In this document: positions 18,588 through 25,905 of the stretch, piece after piece
Layout of the letters: the number at the start of each line of letters is the position of its first letter
How positions within the stretch are numbered: position 1 is the first letter of the stretch
DNA from: a virus
IMG/VR virus record: IMGVR_UViG_3300037189_027540
Coordinates: 1-64,000 of that record
DNA: 64,000 nt
Direction: 5' to 3' (one strand)
Program-made: the position numbers and the translations under genes
The notes under the pieces: generated by a model
What the model saw: only the letters and a program-made list of their open reading frames with translations
Told to the model about the DNA's origin: nothing
Database searches by the model: none

Positions 18588-20096
18588 ATGGATCAGCTAG
18601 TAGAGAAGTTACCAGAGTTGCAAGCCAAAATTGAGTCCTACAGGAATGTACTTGGGAGCGGACTTGGTATGAAGTGGGTGAACGGATTACCCACAGACCA
18701 ACCTGCCATCATCGTATTTGTTCAAGAAAAATATGACCTAGAAAATGAATTCTTTGCCCATGCCGCAGATACGCTCGTGCCAAGTGAGATCGATGGCATC
18801 AAGACTGACATAATATCAGTCGGACACTTAATTCCACACATCAGGGCGCAACTCGAAACTGATAATAAAGAATACTGCGCAAAGAAAAGACCTTTGACTC
18901 CCGGCTACAGCATAGCACACGGATCAGTGTCAGCTGGGACCCTAGGTGGATTTTTCGTAGATAAGGATTATGAGCTAGTCATATTAAGCAACAGTCACGT
19001 CCTAGCCCATGAAGGAAAAGCCAAAGCTGGAGATCTGATTTACCAGCCCGGACCAGCTGACGGCAATCAAGTTATACAATTTGCTGGCTGGAATCAGCCA
19101 ACGGCCGATATCCCATATGTGGCAAGCTTAAAAGATTTTGTACCGTTCGCTGACACTAATACTCAAGACAGCGCTATCGCCAAAATACCACATGAATTAT
19201 TTGCAGCAGGTATCGTTAATCCGATCTACCCGAAAATGAATAAACCCATTGGGGGTGTCACAGACGCAGCTGTCGGCTTAAGCCTGCAGAAAGTGGGTCG
19301 GACCACAGGTTACACTGTTGGCAAAATATTAGCTACGGGTGCGTCTTTCACCATCCAATATGAATGTGGCGCAGTTAAATTCGAAAATGTGATAGTCACC
19401 AGCGCTATGAGTGCCCCAGGTGACAGCGGATCGTTAGTATTCGACACAGATATGAATATGGTAGGATTGCTTTTCGCTGGTAGTGCAAGAGTCACCCTAT
19501 TAAATCCTATCAGACCAGTACTAGAACGCTACGGTTTGCAGCCTTATAGAGGCGGCCCCATATTGCAAAGCTTCTCGGCAAACGCTGGCTGGATAGCTTC
19601 TTCGAACAGACCCAACGCTATCCAGCGTAATGGAGACTTAGTCTTAATAGATTCTTGCGCCAATGAGTACGCCTTCATTGAACATATCGTCGAAGGTGTG
19701 ACGAAGGTATCAGTGAGTATCAACACAGGAACTGACACAGGAAGCCTATTAGGGCCTGGCATCACCATTCGTTACCAAGAGGGATACATCACATTGAACC
19801 TCCGACACAATTGCTGCTACGGTTTTACCATGAATGATCAAGAATATCTTAACATGGGTAGAGTAAAGCCTGACACATCTTATCACCTCTCTGTAGAGGA
19901 AATCGGCGAAAAGATCATTGGTAAGATTACTGCAGATGAACGTGATGTTGAGGTCTTTAATATTCCAAAAGCTCTATTCCCTTCAAAAGCAAATAAAGTG
20001 CGCATAGGCAAAGTGGGGGCAACAGGCGGTGCGTTCAATGGCTCAGACCTTGGTGAACCTGGTCAATGCAGTTTATCGAACATTTGTACGATATAA
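18588..20096 (+). CDS. Trypsin-like serine protease with C-terminal beta domain
   Basis: Residues about 105-315 form a chymotrypsin-fold protease. A candidate triad is visible: His137 in VILSNSHVLA, Asp194 in TQDSAIAKI and Ser280 in APGDSGSLVF, with GDSG intact. No signal peptide is seen. The C-terminal about 170 residues are beta-rich (YAFIEHIVEGVTKVSVSINT, GYITLNLRHNCCYGF) and resemble a LamG/jelly-roll carbohydrate-binding domain. Preceded by GGG about 9 nt upstream of the ATG. The role may be virion maturation, host surface digestion or processing of the neighbouring fibres. The family call is firm; the role is not known. Confidence 0.85.
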   Translation: MDQLVEKLPELQAKIESYRNVLGSGLGMKWVNGLPTDQPAIIVFVQEKYDLENEFFAHAADTLVPSEIDGIKTDIISVGHLIPHIRAQLETDNKEYCAKKRPLTPGYSIAHGSVSAGTLGGFFVDKDYELVILSNSHVLAHEGKAKAGDLIYQPGPADGNQVIQFAGWNQPTADIPYVASLKDFVPFADTNTQDSAIAKIPHELFAAGIVNPIYPKMNKPIGGVTDAAVGLSLQKVGRTTGYTVGKILATGASFTIQYECGAVKFENVIVTSAMSAPGDSGSLVFDTDMNMVGLLFAGSARVTLLNPIRPVLERYGLQPYRGGPILQSFSANAGWIASSNRPNAIQRNGDLVLIDSCANEYAFIEHIVEGVTKVSVSINTGTDTGSLLGPGITIRYQEGYITLNLRHNCCYGFTMNDQEYLNMGRVKPDTSYHLSVEEIGEKIIGKITADERDVEVFNIPKALFPSKANKVRIGKVGATGGAFNGSDLGEPGQCSLSNICTI

Positions 20097-20447
20097 CGCT
20101 CTGCAATAAATAGTGCCAGATGGTGCTGCTGTTATCATTTTAGCTCTGACATATTGTGCTAGCGCACCAGTATATGCTGCTGGCTCATTAGCTTCATTAA
20201 CCTCTCTCCAGGCCGCAGTTACATCTAGGCCGAACGGTTTATAGTATCCGTCTGGCAACAAGTACTTTTGGTCTGCACTAGATATAGTTATTGCTACAGG
20301 TGAAATATTTGGATCATCGAATTCCCCAGTACAAAATACACATAAGATTGGGCTACGACTCTTTATAAACGTTGGCATGGTGTCATATGGGATAATCGGC
20401 AAAATCTTTCTGATTTCGAAGTACGACCACTCTTCAGGATTATTCAC
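20073..20447 (-). CDS. Hypothetical protein, 124 aa
   Basis: A small protein with no recognised family. It has a Tyr/Pro-rich middle (LLPDGYYKPFGLDV) and a helical C-terminal part. The likely start is GTG 20447. Its 3' end overlaps the protease gene by 24 nt in the convergent orientation. Size and composition would suit a small virion protein, but nothing in the sequence proves it. Confidence 0.55.
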   Translation of the reverse strand: MNNPEEWSYFEIRKILPIIPYDTMPTFIKSRSPILCVFCTGEFDDPNISPVAITISSADQKYLLPDGYYKPFGLDVTAAWREVNEANEPAAYTGALAQYVRAKMITAAPSGTIYCRALYRTNVR

Positions 20448-20513
20448 CGTTATGATCCCATGTTTTAAGGTATGACAATGATTACTCCGTAACTATATTC
20501 GCCGCTGTATTGG

Positions 20514-20521
20514 AATAAATA
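20514..20521 (+). promoter_or_regulatory. Late-promoter-like octamer AATAAATA
   Basis: AATAAATA lies about 50 nt upstream of the nuclease gene at 20572 in a 124-nt gap between divergent genes. It matches the T4-like late promoter core (NATAAATA). A chance match in an AT-rich gap is possible, so confidence is low. Confidence 0.3.
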
Positions 20522-20571
20522 GCATGTATCACCTCAATTTGAACATAAGTAAGTGACTATCTAGGGTGTAT

Positions 20572-21477
20572 ATGTTGAAACAGTTCGATCATATTCAGTA
20601 TAACGATGACCTCCATGCTTACCGCTCAAATGGAAAACTGTTAAGGTCGGTGACGCAAATAATTGCTGCCAAGATCAAGCAGCCATTCGACACTGAAGCA
20701 ATCAGCGCTAAAGTCGCTAAAAAACAAGGTAGGACTATAGCTGAAGTGCAGGCTGAATGGGAGCGAAAAGGCTTAATAGGACGTAACAAAGGCACCCAAA
20801 CGCATAACTACATCGAGTTAAAGCTTAATAAGTCTTCAGAAACGCTAATTGAAGCAGATGAGCATGTACCCATAGAATGTAAAGCGTTCGATAAATTTTG
20901 GACTAGATTCTCTAAAGACAAAAAGGCACGCTGCTTGATTCAAGAATGGCCCATCGGTGACGCAGAATGGGGAATTGCTGGCAAATTGGACACAGTGCTA
21001 GAATTAACTGAAGATAATATTTCAAACAATTATATTTTCGACTGGAAAACGGGTAAATTCGAAACATTCAGCGGATTTAATACTTTAAAGGCACCATTCG
21101 ATGATTTAGATGAGAACCAACTGAACATATATTCGATACAAGTCAGTTTATATCGCTTGTTGCTCGATAAACATACTGATCTTAACATAAAAGATAGTTA
21201 CTTGGTGCACTTGTCGGCAGATGGCGCATACAAAGTGCACAAGGCCCTAGACTTTAGAACAAGATTAGCTGAATGGCTTAAATGTAATGGCCATAGCTTC
21301 GTCGACGAGACTCAATGTGCTCGTTATGATCAAATGGCCACCTACATACGCAATAATATTATGAAGGATAAACAACGACTAACATACGACACAGTTGATA
21401 ACCTGCTAAATATGTGCGGCGTTATAGTAGATATGCTTCATTCAGAGCAGGCCGCTTTTAAATGGTCTAAACGTTAA
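20572..21477 (+). CDS. PD-(D/E)XK nuclease (RecB/Cas4-like exonuclease)
   Basis: A DNA exonuclease candidate of the PD-(D/E)XK superfamily. Visible elements in order: GTQTH (residues 74-78, the GxxxH motif of RecB/Cas4-type enzymes), GIAGKLDTVLE with catalytic Asp140, FDWKTGK with Asp157 and Lys159, and a Q-rich helix QLNIYSIQVSLY (183-194) equivalent to motif QxxxY. No Cys cluster for an Fe-S site is seen, so it is not a typical Cas4. I start at ATG 20572 with AGGG five nt upstream. A strong hairpin follows the stop. The likely role is phage DNA recombination or host DNA degradation. Confidence 0.8.
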   Translation: MLKQFDHIQYNDDLHAYRSNGKLLRSVTQIIAAKIKQPFDTEAISAKVAKKQGRTIAEVQAEWERKGLIGRNKGTQTHNYIELKLNKSSETLIEADEHVPIECKAFDKFWTRFSKDKKARCLIQEWPIGDAEWGIAGKLDTVLELTEDNISNNYIFDWKTGKFETFSGFNTLKAPFDDLDENQLNIYSIQVSLYRLLLDKHTDLNIKDSYLVHLSADGAYKVHKALDFRTRLAEWLKCNGHSFVDETQCARYDQMATYIRNNIMKDKQRLTYDTVDNLLNMCGVIVDMLHSEQAAFKWSKR

Positions 21478-21492
21478 TTCAGTGCGTTAACA

Positions 21493-21529
21493 CACCGTAG
21501 GCCGCATTAATCTAATGCGGCCTACGGTG
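21493..21529. terminator. Bidirectional hairpin terminator
   Basis: A perfect 17-bp inverted repeat with a three-base loop: the left arm begins CACCGTAGGCCGC and the right arm ends GCGGCCTACGGTG. It lies between the stop codons of the convergent nuclease gene (ends 21477) and the Ig-like gene (ends 21535), where a two-way terminator is expected. The outer flanks are only weakly T-rich. Confidence 0.8.
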
Positions 21530-21534
21530 AGTGA

Positions 21535-21855
21535 TTACTTGCTTTCAGGAACGCCAGCATTGACTGTTAGCGACACAGCCTCGCCAGCGATCACAGTGAT
21601 GTCTTGGACTGCGGTAAGGAATACTTCGCCTTCTCCGATGCGAGCATCGGCAGTGAAGGTAACTTGCGCATTGCCGAGTTTGCCAGTAGTTAACGCTACC
21701 ACGGCTAATTCATTACCATCCACCACTGCAAGAGTAAGAACAGATTCGTCAGAAGAAATCCACTTGGGATTTTCGACTGCTGCTGCATTATGCGCTGCAG
21801 ATTCAGGAGTAACGGATAATAGGACTTTCTGGTTATCAGTCAAAATCAAAGCCAT
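21535..21855 (-). CDS. Ig-like (BIG_2-type) domain protein, 106 aa
   Basis: Almost the whole protein looks like one bacterial Ig-like domain: ENPKWISSDESVLTLAVVDG is the usual W-x-S-SD...V segment and ITVIAGEAVSLTVNAG the final strand. Single Ig-like proteins of this size often decorate phage capsids or tails and bind weakly to carbohydrate. It begins with ATG after a GGAG-type site and ends next to the hairpin at 21493-21529. It heads the 3' end of a minus-strand block of small genes. Confidence 0.7.
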   Translation of the reverse strand: MALILTDNQKVLLSVTPESAAHNAAAVENPKWISSDESVLTLAVVDGNELAVVALTTGKLGNAQVTFTADARIGEGEVFLTAVQDITVIAGEAVSLTVNAGVPESK

Positions 21856-21856
21856 T

Positions 21857-22093
21857 TTAACTCCTTAAGGTCACTGGACCCACGTTGATAGAAAGAGAAG
21901 ATGCATCTGACTTGATGATCTCTGGTTGCACATCGCGGACAAGTAGTGCCACCCATTTATCTTTACCCAGCCACCATCTCGCAGGGTGGCATTCAACGAA
22001 TTTCACTACCCAACCCTTATTTACCATTAAATTAGCGCGATGGCTAAGACCATCTGGAGTTGCATCTTCCATAACATAAATGCATCGCTTCAT
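21857..22093 (-). CDS. Hypothetical protein, 78 aa
   Basis: A small protein with three Trp in the middle (ARWWLGKDKW) and a basic N-terminus. No family recognised. It is packed between the duplicated-domain gene (3-nt gap) and the Ig-like gene (1-nt gap) on the same strand, so it is almost certainly co-expressed with them. Confidence 0.6.
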   Translation of the reverse strand: MKRCIYVMEDATPDGLSHRANLMVNKGWVVKFVECHPARWWLGKDKWVALLVRDVQPEIIKSDASSLSINVGPVTLRS

Positions 22094-22096
22094 TTA

Positions 22097-23224
22097 TTAG
22101 CAGTCTCCAGCGCACTTAGAACAGTGGTCTTCACAGACTTCTTCGATATTTATCTTACCGCTGCCAATAGCTTCTTCGACTTTTTGCATTGCCAGGTTAC
22201 ACCGCATGCTTTCACGTGGCAGTGAGCAATCGCTAATTTCCCAATCTATTACTGTCACGCCTTTACGACTGTCGATGAACCATATACAGACTTCGACGGT
22301 TGCATCACCAACCTTAAATGTCTTATAGCAGCGGTGTTTTTTGTCCTCATAAATCGAGTCAGGGTCATTATAGGCCATTTCGGTGACCACACTGCGACGC
22401 TTGCTCTCTAAGAGATAAGGGGCAGATGGCTTGTGCTGCATGCCAGCTTCCGATTCGATGCATTGTTCGCAGATGTCTTCGAGGTCGACCTTTCCGCTGT
22501 TGATGGCGTCTTCAACTTTTTGCATCGCCATGTCACATTCTGGTCCGCGTGGCAGTGAGCAATCCTCGCATTCCCAATCTTTAACTGTTACGCCACGGCC
22601 TGTATCTGTGTACCAGATGTGTACGGTAACGATCGCATTACCGACTTTGAAGTCTTTCCTGCAGTCGCCTTTTTCACTAAGATACGATGCGTTGGGGTCA
22701 TTCAACCTTGATCCGTGATAAGGTAAATGATCTGGTTCATTAAAGGCCATTTCGGTGAACACACTTGGATCTTCAGTCAGCATGCTAGCGATCGCGCATG
22801 GATCGACCGCATTTTCTGCCACTTGATCACCATCTGGCTTAGCGGCTTGACTATTTGATGGTGCTGAGGCAGCACGACCACGAGCACCCCTGTATGCAGA
22901 AGTATCCTTCAGATCAGAAAGATTTACATTATTCTTAGTAGCCAGGTTCTCTAACAATTTCACAAACTCAGCTGGATTATCGAGATTGTCAGTCTGATAG
23001 GATGTTACATACCTGATAGCTTTGGCCATATCGCCTGGAAATCTCTTCACTGCATCCGCTAATGCTTCCTTAAATACTGCAGATGCGTTCTGTTGTTCGA
23101 TACCCCTAACCATTGCAGGGGGTGAAGGAGGAGGCATATCAGCCTCACTTAAGATTCCTGGGGTCCGAATCTCGCTAGGATCACTGGTTAACATGCTAGC
23201 GATAAAACGTGGATCTACTGACAT
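22097..23224 (-). CDS. Cys-rich protein with internal tandem duplication, 375 aa
   Basis: Two related copies of a roughly 100-residue domain occupy residues about 156-258 and 280-373. Shared blocks include TEMA[FY]N[ED]PD, DFKVG/TFKVGDA, GVTV.DWE..DCSLPR and AMQKVE[DE]AI.SGK. Each copy carries conserved cysteines, including paired ones at the end (CEQC, CEDHCSKC), suggesting a metal site or disulfides. A shorter repeat, IASMLT[SE]DPS, occurs at about 8-17 and 145-154. The N-terminal third is Pro/Ala-rich. No known family is recognised; a virion component is plausible from the neighbours. Confidence 0.65.
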   Translation of the reverse strand: MSVDPRFIASMLTSDPSEIRTPGILSEADMPPPSPPAMVRGIEQQNASAVFKEALADAVKRFPGDMAKAIRYVTSYQTDNLDNPAEFVKLLENLATKNNVNLSDLKDTSAYRGARGRAASAPSNSQAAKPDGDQVAENAVDPCAIASMLTEDPSVFTEMAFNEPDHLPYHGSRLNDPNASYLSEKGDCRKDFKVGNAIVTVHIWYTDTGRGVTVKDWECEDCSLPRGPECDMAMQKVEDAINSGKVDLEDICEQCIESEAGMQHKPSAPYLLESKRRSVVTEMAYNDPDSIYEDKKHRCYKTFKVGDATVEVCIWFIDSRKGVTVIDWEISDCSLPRESMRCNLAMQKVEEAIGSGKINIEEVCEDHCSKCAGDC

Positions 23225-23266
23225 AACAGGAATCCTCTCAATACGTATAATAATTTTGCCTTGCGC

Positions 23267-24085
23267 TTAGCTGGTAGAATATCCGAAATAATCATAATAC
23301 CATTTATATTCCGCTTTTACAGCATTAACGACTCGATCACCTAAAACCTCCCGCTGATTATCTGGCACCAACTCTAATTTAGGAGCGATAACGTGGCTGC
23401 CAAATATGCCATAGACGGCATCGTCTTCCTTGGTGAATTGCTCAATGTTACTAAAATCATGCTGATAGCGGTGGATGCCTAGATAGTCATAAATTCGATT
23501 TATTTGATCTACTGGATGAGCGCATAGATCTTCGTATCTGATGAAGCATATTCTCTTGTCTATACCTTGTAATATTAACTGCGATAGCCTCTCGACCGCT
23601 ATTCCAATTGGTGGTTGTTTTAGCCAATAGATGACGCGCTTCTCGGTGGTCGTATTGGTTAAATCTTGATGATTAATCGGGATATTGTGCGTGATTGGGT
23701 TCTCTCTAAATTTCTTTTCCATGGAGGTAAGAATGCAACCTAGATCTCTCACCATACAGATTATCTTCGGGTCTGGTCTAATTAGATTCAACAGATCATA
23801 ATGTATCGCCCATCCTCTGCTCTTGTCGATAACATAGGGTTTATTAGTAATAGCTTGATAATATCCATGCATTCCTTGGCGGCAAAAATTCACGAACCCC
23901 TTCGACATAGCATCAGCATCTTGTGCTTTAAATTCCAGCGAATTGCTGAAGCTTAGCCTTGCTGAATATATCAATTCTAGCACGCCGCTAGTCGGAGTGC
24001 TGTAAACTAATGGATTTTGCGCTAGTATATTCTGAAGTAACGTGCTACCACTGCGCGGCAACGAGCTTTGGTAAAAGATCTGCAT
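23267..24085 (-). CDS. Sulfotransferase family protein
   Basis: Transfers sulfate from PAPS to an acceptor. The 5'-phosphosulfate loop is visible at the N-terminus as SLPRSGSTLLQNIL (residues 8-21), and the 3'-phosphate-binding segment as MVRDLGCILTSMEKKFR (about 111-127), followed by FIRYEDLCAHP typical of the family. At 272 aa it has the usual length. It is divergent from the 99-aa gene at 24139. Together with the surrounding glycosyltransferases it suggests modification of a glycan or virion surface; the acceptor is unknown. Confidence 0.85.
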   Translation of the reverse strand: MQIFYQSSLPRSGSTLLQNILAQNPLVYSTPTSGVLELIYSARLSFSNSLEFKAQDADAMSKGFVNFCRQGMHGYYQAITNKPYVIDKSRGWAIHYDLLNLIRPDPKIICMVRDLGCILTSMEKKFRENPITHNIPINHQDLTNTTTEKRVIYWLKQPPIGIAVERLSQLILQGIDKRICFIRYEDLCAHPVDQINRIYDYLGIHRYQHDFSNIEQFTKEDDAVYGIFGSHVIAPKLELVPDNQREVLGDRVVNAVKAEYKWYYDYFGYSTS

Positions 24086-24115
24086 AGCAAGCCCTTATTT
24101 TCGCTATCTACAGAT

Positions 24116-24125
24116 GAATATATTA
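24116..24125 (+). promoter_or_regulatory. Candidate promoter box GAATATATTA
   Basis: This A/T box is followed one base later by AGGAGG (24127-24132) and ATG at 24139. The layout is nearly the same as upstream of the precursor-like gene at 27045. The core AATATATT is palindromic, so it could also serve the divergent sulfotransferase gene. A promoter role is inferred. Confidence 0.35.
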
Positions 24126-24138
24126 CAGGAGGTGCAAA

Positions 24139-24438
24139 ATGTCATATGAAACAATAACGATCTATAGGTCTATGCCGATCAAGAACACGTATGTGCAGGT
24201 GCCAGATTCAGGCCCCACGCCCAATAATATCCTTGACTCCACTGCCGCTGCAGCGGCTGGATTGATAACATCACCGCCATCACCACAGTTATATGGATCT
24301 GAGATAGTTAATTTTGGCATAAGCGGATCGGACAATTACTTATATGGCGCCCAGAGATTTTACAGATTTGGCGGGATCAATGCAAGGGCATGGTACAGCA
24401 ATGGAGATCCAACAGCTGAATTAAACTCACTCGGATAA
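24139..24438 (+). CDS. Small Gly/Ser/Tyr-rich protein, 99 aa
   Basis: An isolated plus-strand gene between minus-strand genes, with a very strong AGGAGG site six nt before ATG. The protein is rich in Ser, Gly, Pro, Tyr and Asn and has an Ala run (DSTAAAAAGL, about 34-43); the C-terminal half is Tyr/Phe/Arg-rich. No Cys is present. It has no recognised family and could be a small virion protein. Its leader closely resembles that of the peptide gene at 27045, so the two may be co-regulated. It overlaps the convergent Nudix gene by 12 nt. Confidence 0.6.
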   Translation: MSYETITIYRSMPIKNTYVQVPDSGPTPNNILDSTAAAAAGLITSPPSPQLYGSEIVNFGISGSDNYLYGAQRFYRFGGINARAWYSNGDPTAELNSLG

Positions 24439-24819
24439 TCGAACGAACTTCAGGACGTTGTGGAAAAGTTTATAGTCATCTAGGTTTTCGGTGGCTATAA
24501 ACTTCATAGACGAAAATTCATCATTAGGCCTGACCAAGCCACTCTTCGCAATACATTTAAAGAATTTAACTTTCCCATCTTTTTCCTGACCTAGATACTT
24601 AATACAGTCGCAATCTAATCCGGTTTCTTCCTTAGCTTCCCTTACTGCAGCCACTATAGCTTCTTCGTCAGTTTTAATGTGGCCGCCTGGAAAACACCAC
24701 GTCCCGTTCCTAGAATCAGCAGCTGTGGACAAACCCAATAAAACTCGACCGTTACGGAAAATCACCGCAACCGCTGAGTTATCGGATTCAGACTCTTCGA
24801 CAATCATACTAAGTCGCAT
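24427..24819 (-). CDS. Nudix hydrolase
   Basis: Hydrolyses a nucleoside diphosphate linked to another group. The Nudix box is perfect: GHIKTDEEAIVAAVREAKEE followed by TGL (residues 46-68) matches Gx5Ex7REUxEExGU. The preceding strand NGTWCFPGGH is typical of MutT-like members, so sanitation of oxidised nucleotides or a role in nucleotide-sugar turnover are both possible. The length of 130 aa suits a minimal Nudix enzyme. It follows the 66-aa gene by seven nt on the same strand. Confidence 0.9.
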   Translation of the reverse strand: MRLSMIVEESESDNSAVAVIFRNGRVLLGLSTAADSRNGTWCFPGGHIKTDEEAIVAAVREAKEETGLDCDCIKYLGQEKDGKVKFFKCIAKSGLVRPNDEFSSMKFIATENLDDYKLFHNVLKFVRLSE

Positions 24820-24826
24820 TTTGTCC

Positions 24827-25027
24827 TTAGTCCAACATTGCTAAAACAGCATCCAAAGCATAATTAAACTTGCTTTCGGTATGAGCTTCAGCACTAGAGT
24901 TAGCGTAAATCGCACGCATCTGAGCTTGCGCTCTGTCTTTTGGCAGTGGTTTTTTGCTATAAGACTTACCTGACTCTTTATTGAATACTTTATACCCTGA
25001 GCCAGATTTTCTTACTGCATATGGCAT
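24827..25027 (-). CDS. Small conserved viral-type basic protein, 66 aa
   Basis: The first 40 residues (AVRKSGSGYKVFNKESGKSY, then SKKPLPKDRAQAQMRAIYA) match a short basic module that I recall from many large phages and giant viruses, where strand-strand-helix proteins of this kind are common and functionally unknown. The C-terminal part is helical. It sits directly upstream of the Nudix gene in one minus-strand run. Confidence 0.65.
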   Translation of the reverse strand: MPYAVRKSGSGYKVFNKESGKSYSKKPLPKDRAQAQMRAIYANSSAEAHTESKFNYALDAVLAMLD

Positions 25028-25048
25028 GATAGCGTTCCTGAGAAGCGG

Positions 25049-25549
25049 TTAATCTAACTTTAATTCAAGATACTTTCCTGCATAATCCGTACAAATACCA
25101 GCGCACTTATTCAGCGTGTGTAAATTATTGGTCATCTTGACTTCTGGCATCACGGCAATCGTTTTACCTAACACGTCACCGTGCCAGTTATTCAAGTCAG
25201 TGTTAACATGGGCCCAGATAAATCCTCTATTAGTCATCGTTAACGCATCCGAATCATGAAAGAACGTATGTAACCCGTGCAGGAAAAGCTCATTAAACGC
25301 CTCAATATTTTTAGCATGTAAAATAAATCTCGGATGCTTTAAATAGCTGAAGTCCACTTTATATGTCGGCCCATCATGGCCAAGATACCAGTTAAAGCCA
25401 TCTTTATAAACATCTAACTCGATCAATAACGCAAACGCCATCTTATCACTGATAAGATCAAGGAGCTTGAGTATGCGATCGATATGAATGGGATTGTTTT
25501 CGTGAGCAGGATTCTGACCAATCAAATTACCACGATGTGAAATAATCAT
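25049..25549 (-). CDS. Glycerophosphodiester phosphodiesterase-like protein
   Basis: Resembles the GDPD/PI-PLC-like TIM-barrel phosphodiesterases in abbreviated form. The start MIISHRGN gives the catalytic HRG, LIELDVYKDG (about 41-50) gives the ExD metal ligands, and YLGHDGPTYKV (about 55-65) contains the second catalytic His. At 166 aa it is much shorter than full GDPD enzymes (about 240 aa or more), so it may act on a specific phosphodiester or be a reduced form. The stop of the upstream cupin gene directly abuts its ATG, so the two are probably co-translated. Confidence 0.65.
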   Translation of the reverse strand: MIISHRGNLIGQNPAHENNPIHIDRILKLLDLISDKMAFALLIELDVYKDGFNWYLGHDGPTYKVDFSYLKHPRFILHAKNIEAFNELFLHGLHTFFHDSDALTMTNRGFIWAHVNTDLNNWHGDVLGKTIAVMPEVKMTNNLHTLNKCAGICTDYAGKYLELKLD

Positions 25550-25870
25550 CTATACCTCGAATTTATCGCCAATTATACTTGGAACCTTGATCACGGTCAA
25601 TATGCAATCCTCTAAAAAAACTGGAACGGCAACTTCCTTAGGATAAATGGTAAATATATCCCCAGCGTTTAATTCAATATTATTAATCAGCATCTTACCA
25701 GAGATGAGCAAGTTAATCTCTGTAGCCACTGCATGATAATGTGCAGGCCACACTTCATCCTTTTTATGCGTTTTGTGACACACTTCAAATGTATTTGTGC
25801 GAAAGACCGCTGGTGCAAAATCACCCACATACCAGCCATTGACCATATGTTCTAGTTTAGCGATCTGCAT
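25550..25870 (-). CDS. Cupin-fold protein, 106 aa
   Basis: A single small beta-barrel cupin. Motif 1 is seen as PAHYHAVATEINLLISGKM (about residues 42-60), with two His and one Glu as candidate metal ligands, and motif 2 around NAGDIFTIYPKEV, where the usual His is not evident. Such cupins occur in sugar-nucleotide pathways as isomerase-like enzymes or in virus glycan clusters. It is flanked on the same strand by a GDPD-like gene and a glycosyltransferase, supporting a carbohydrate-related role by context only. Confidence 0.65.
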   Translation of the reverse strand: MQIAKLEHMVNGWYVGDFAPAVFRTNTFEVCHKTHKKDEVWPAHYHAVATEINLLISGKMLINNIELNAGDIFTIYPKEVAVPVFLEDCILTVIKVPSIIGDKFEV

Positions 25871-25905
25871 CTATCAACACCTTACTTCTGGCAGTAAAGA
25901 AGTCA

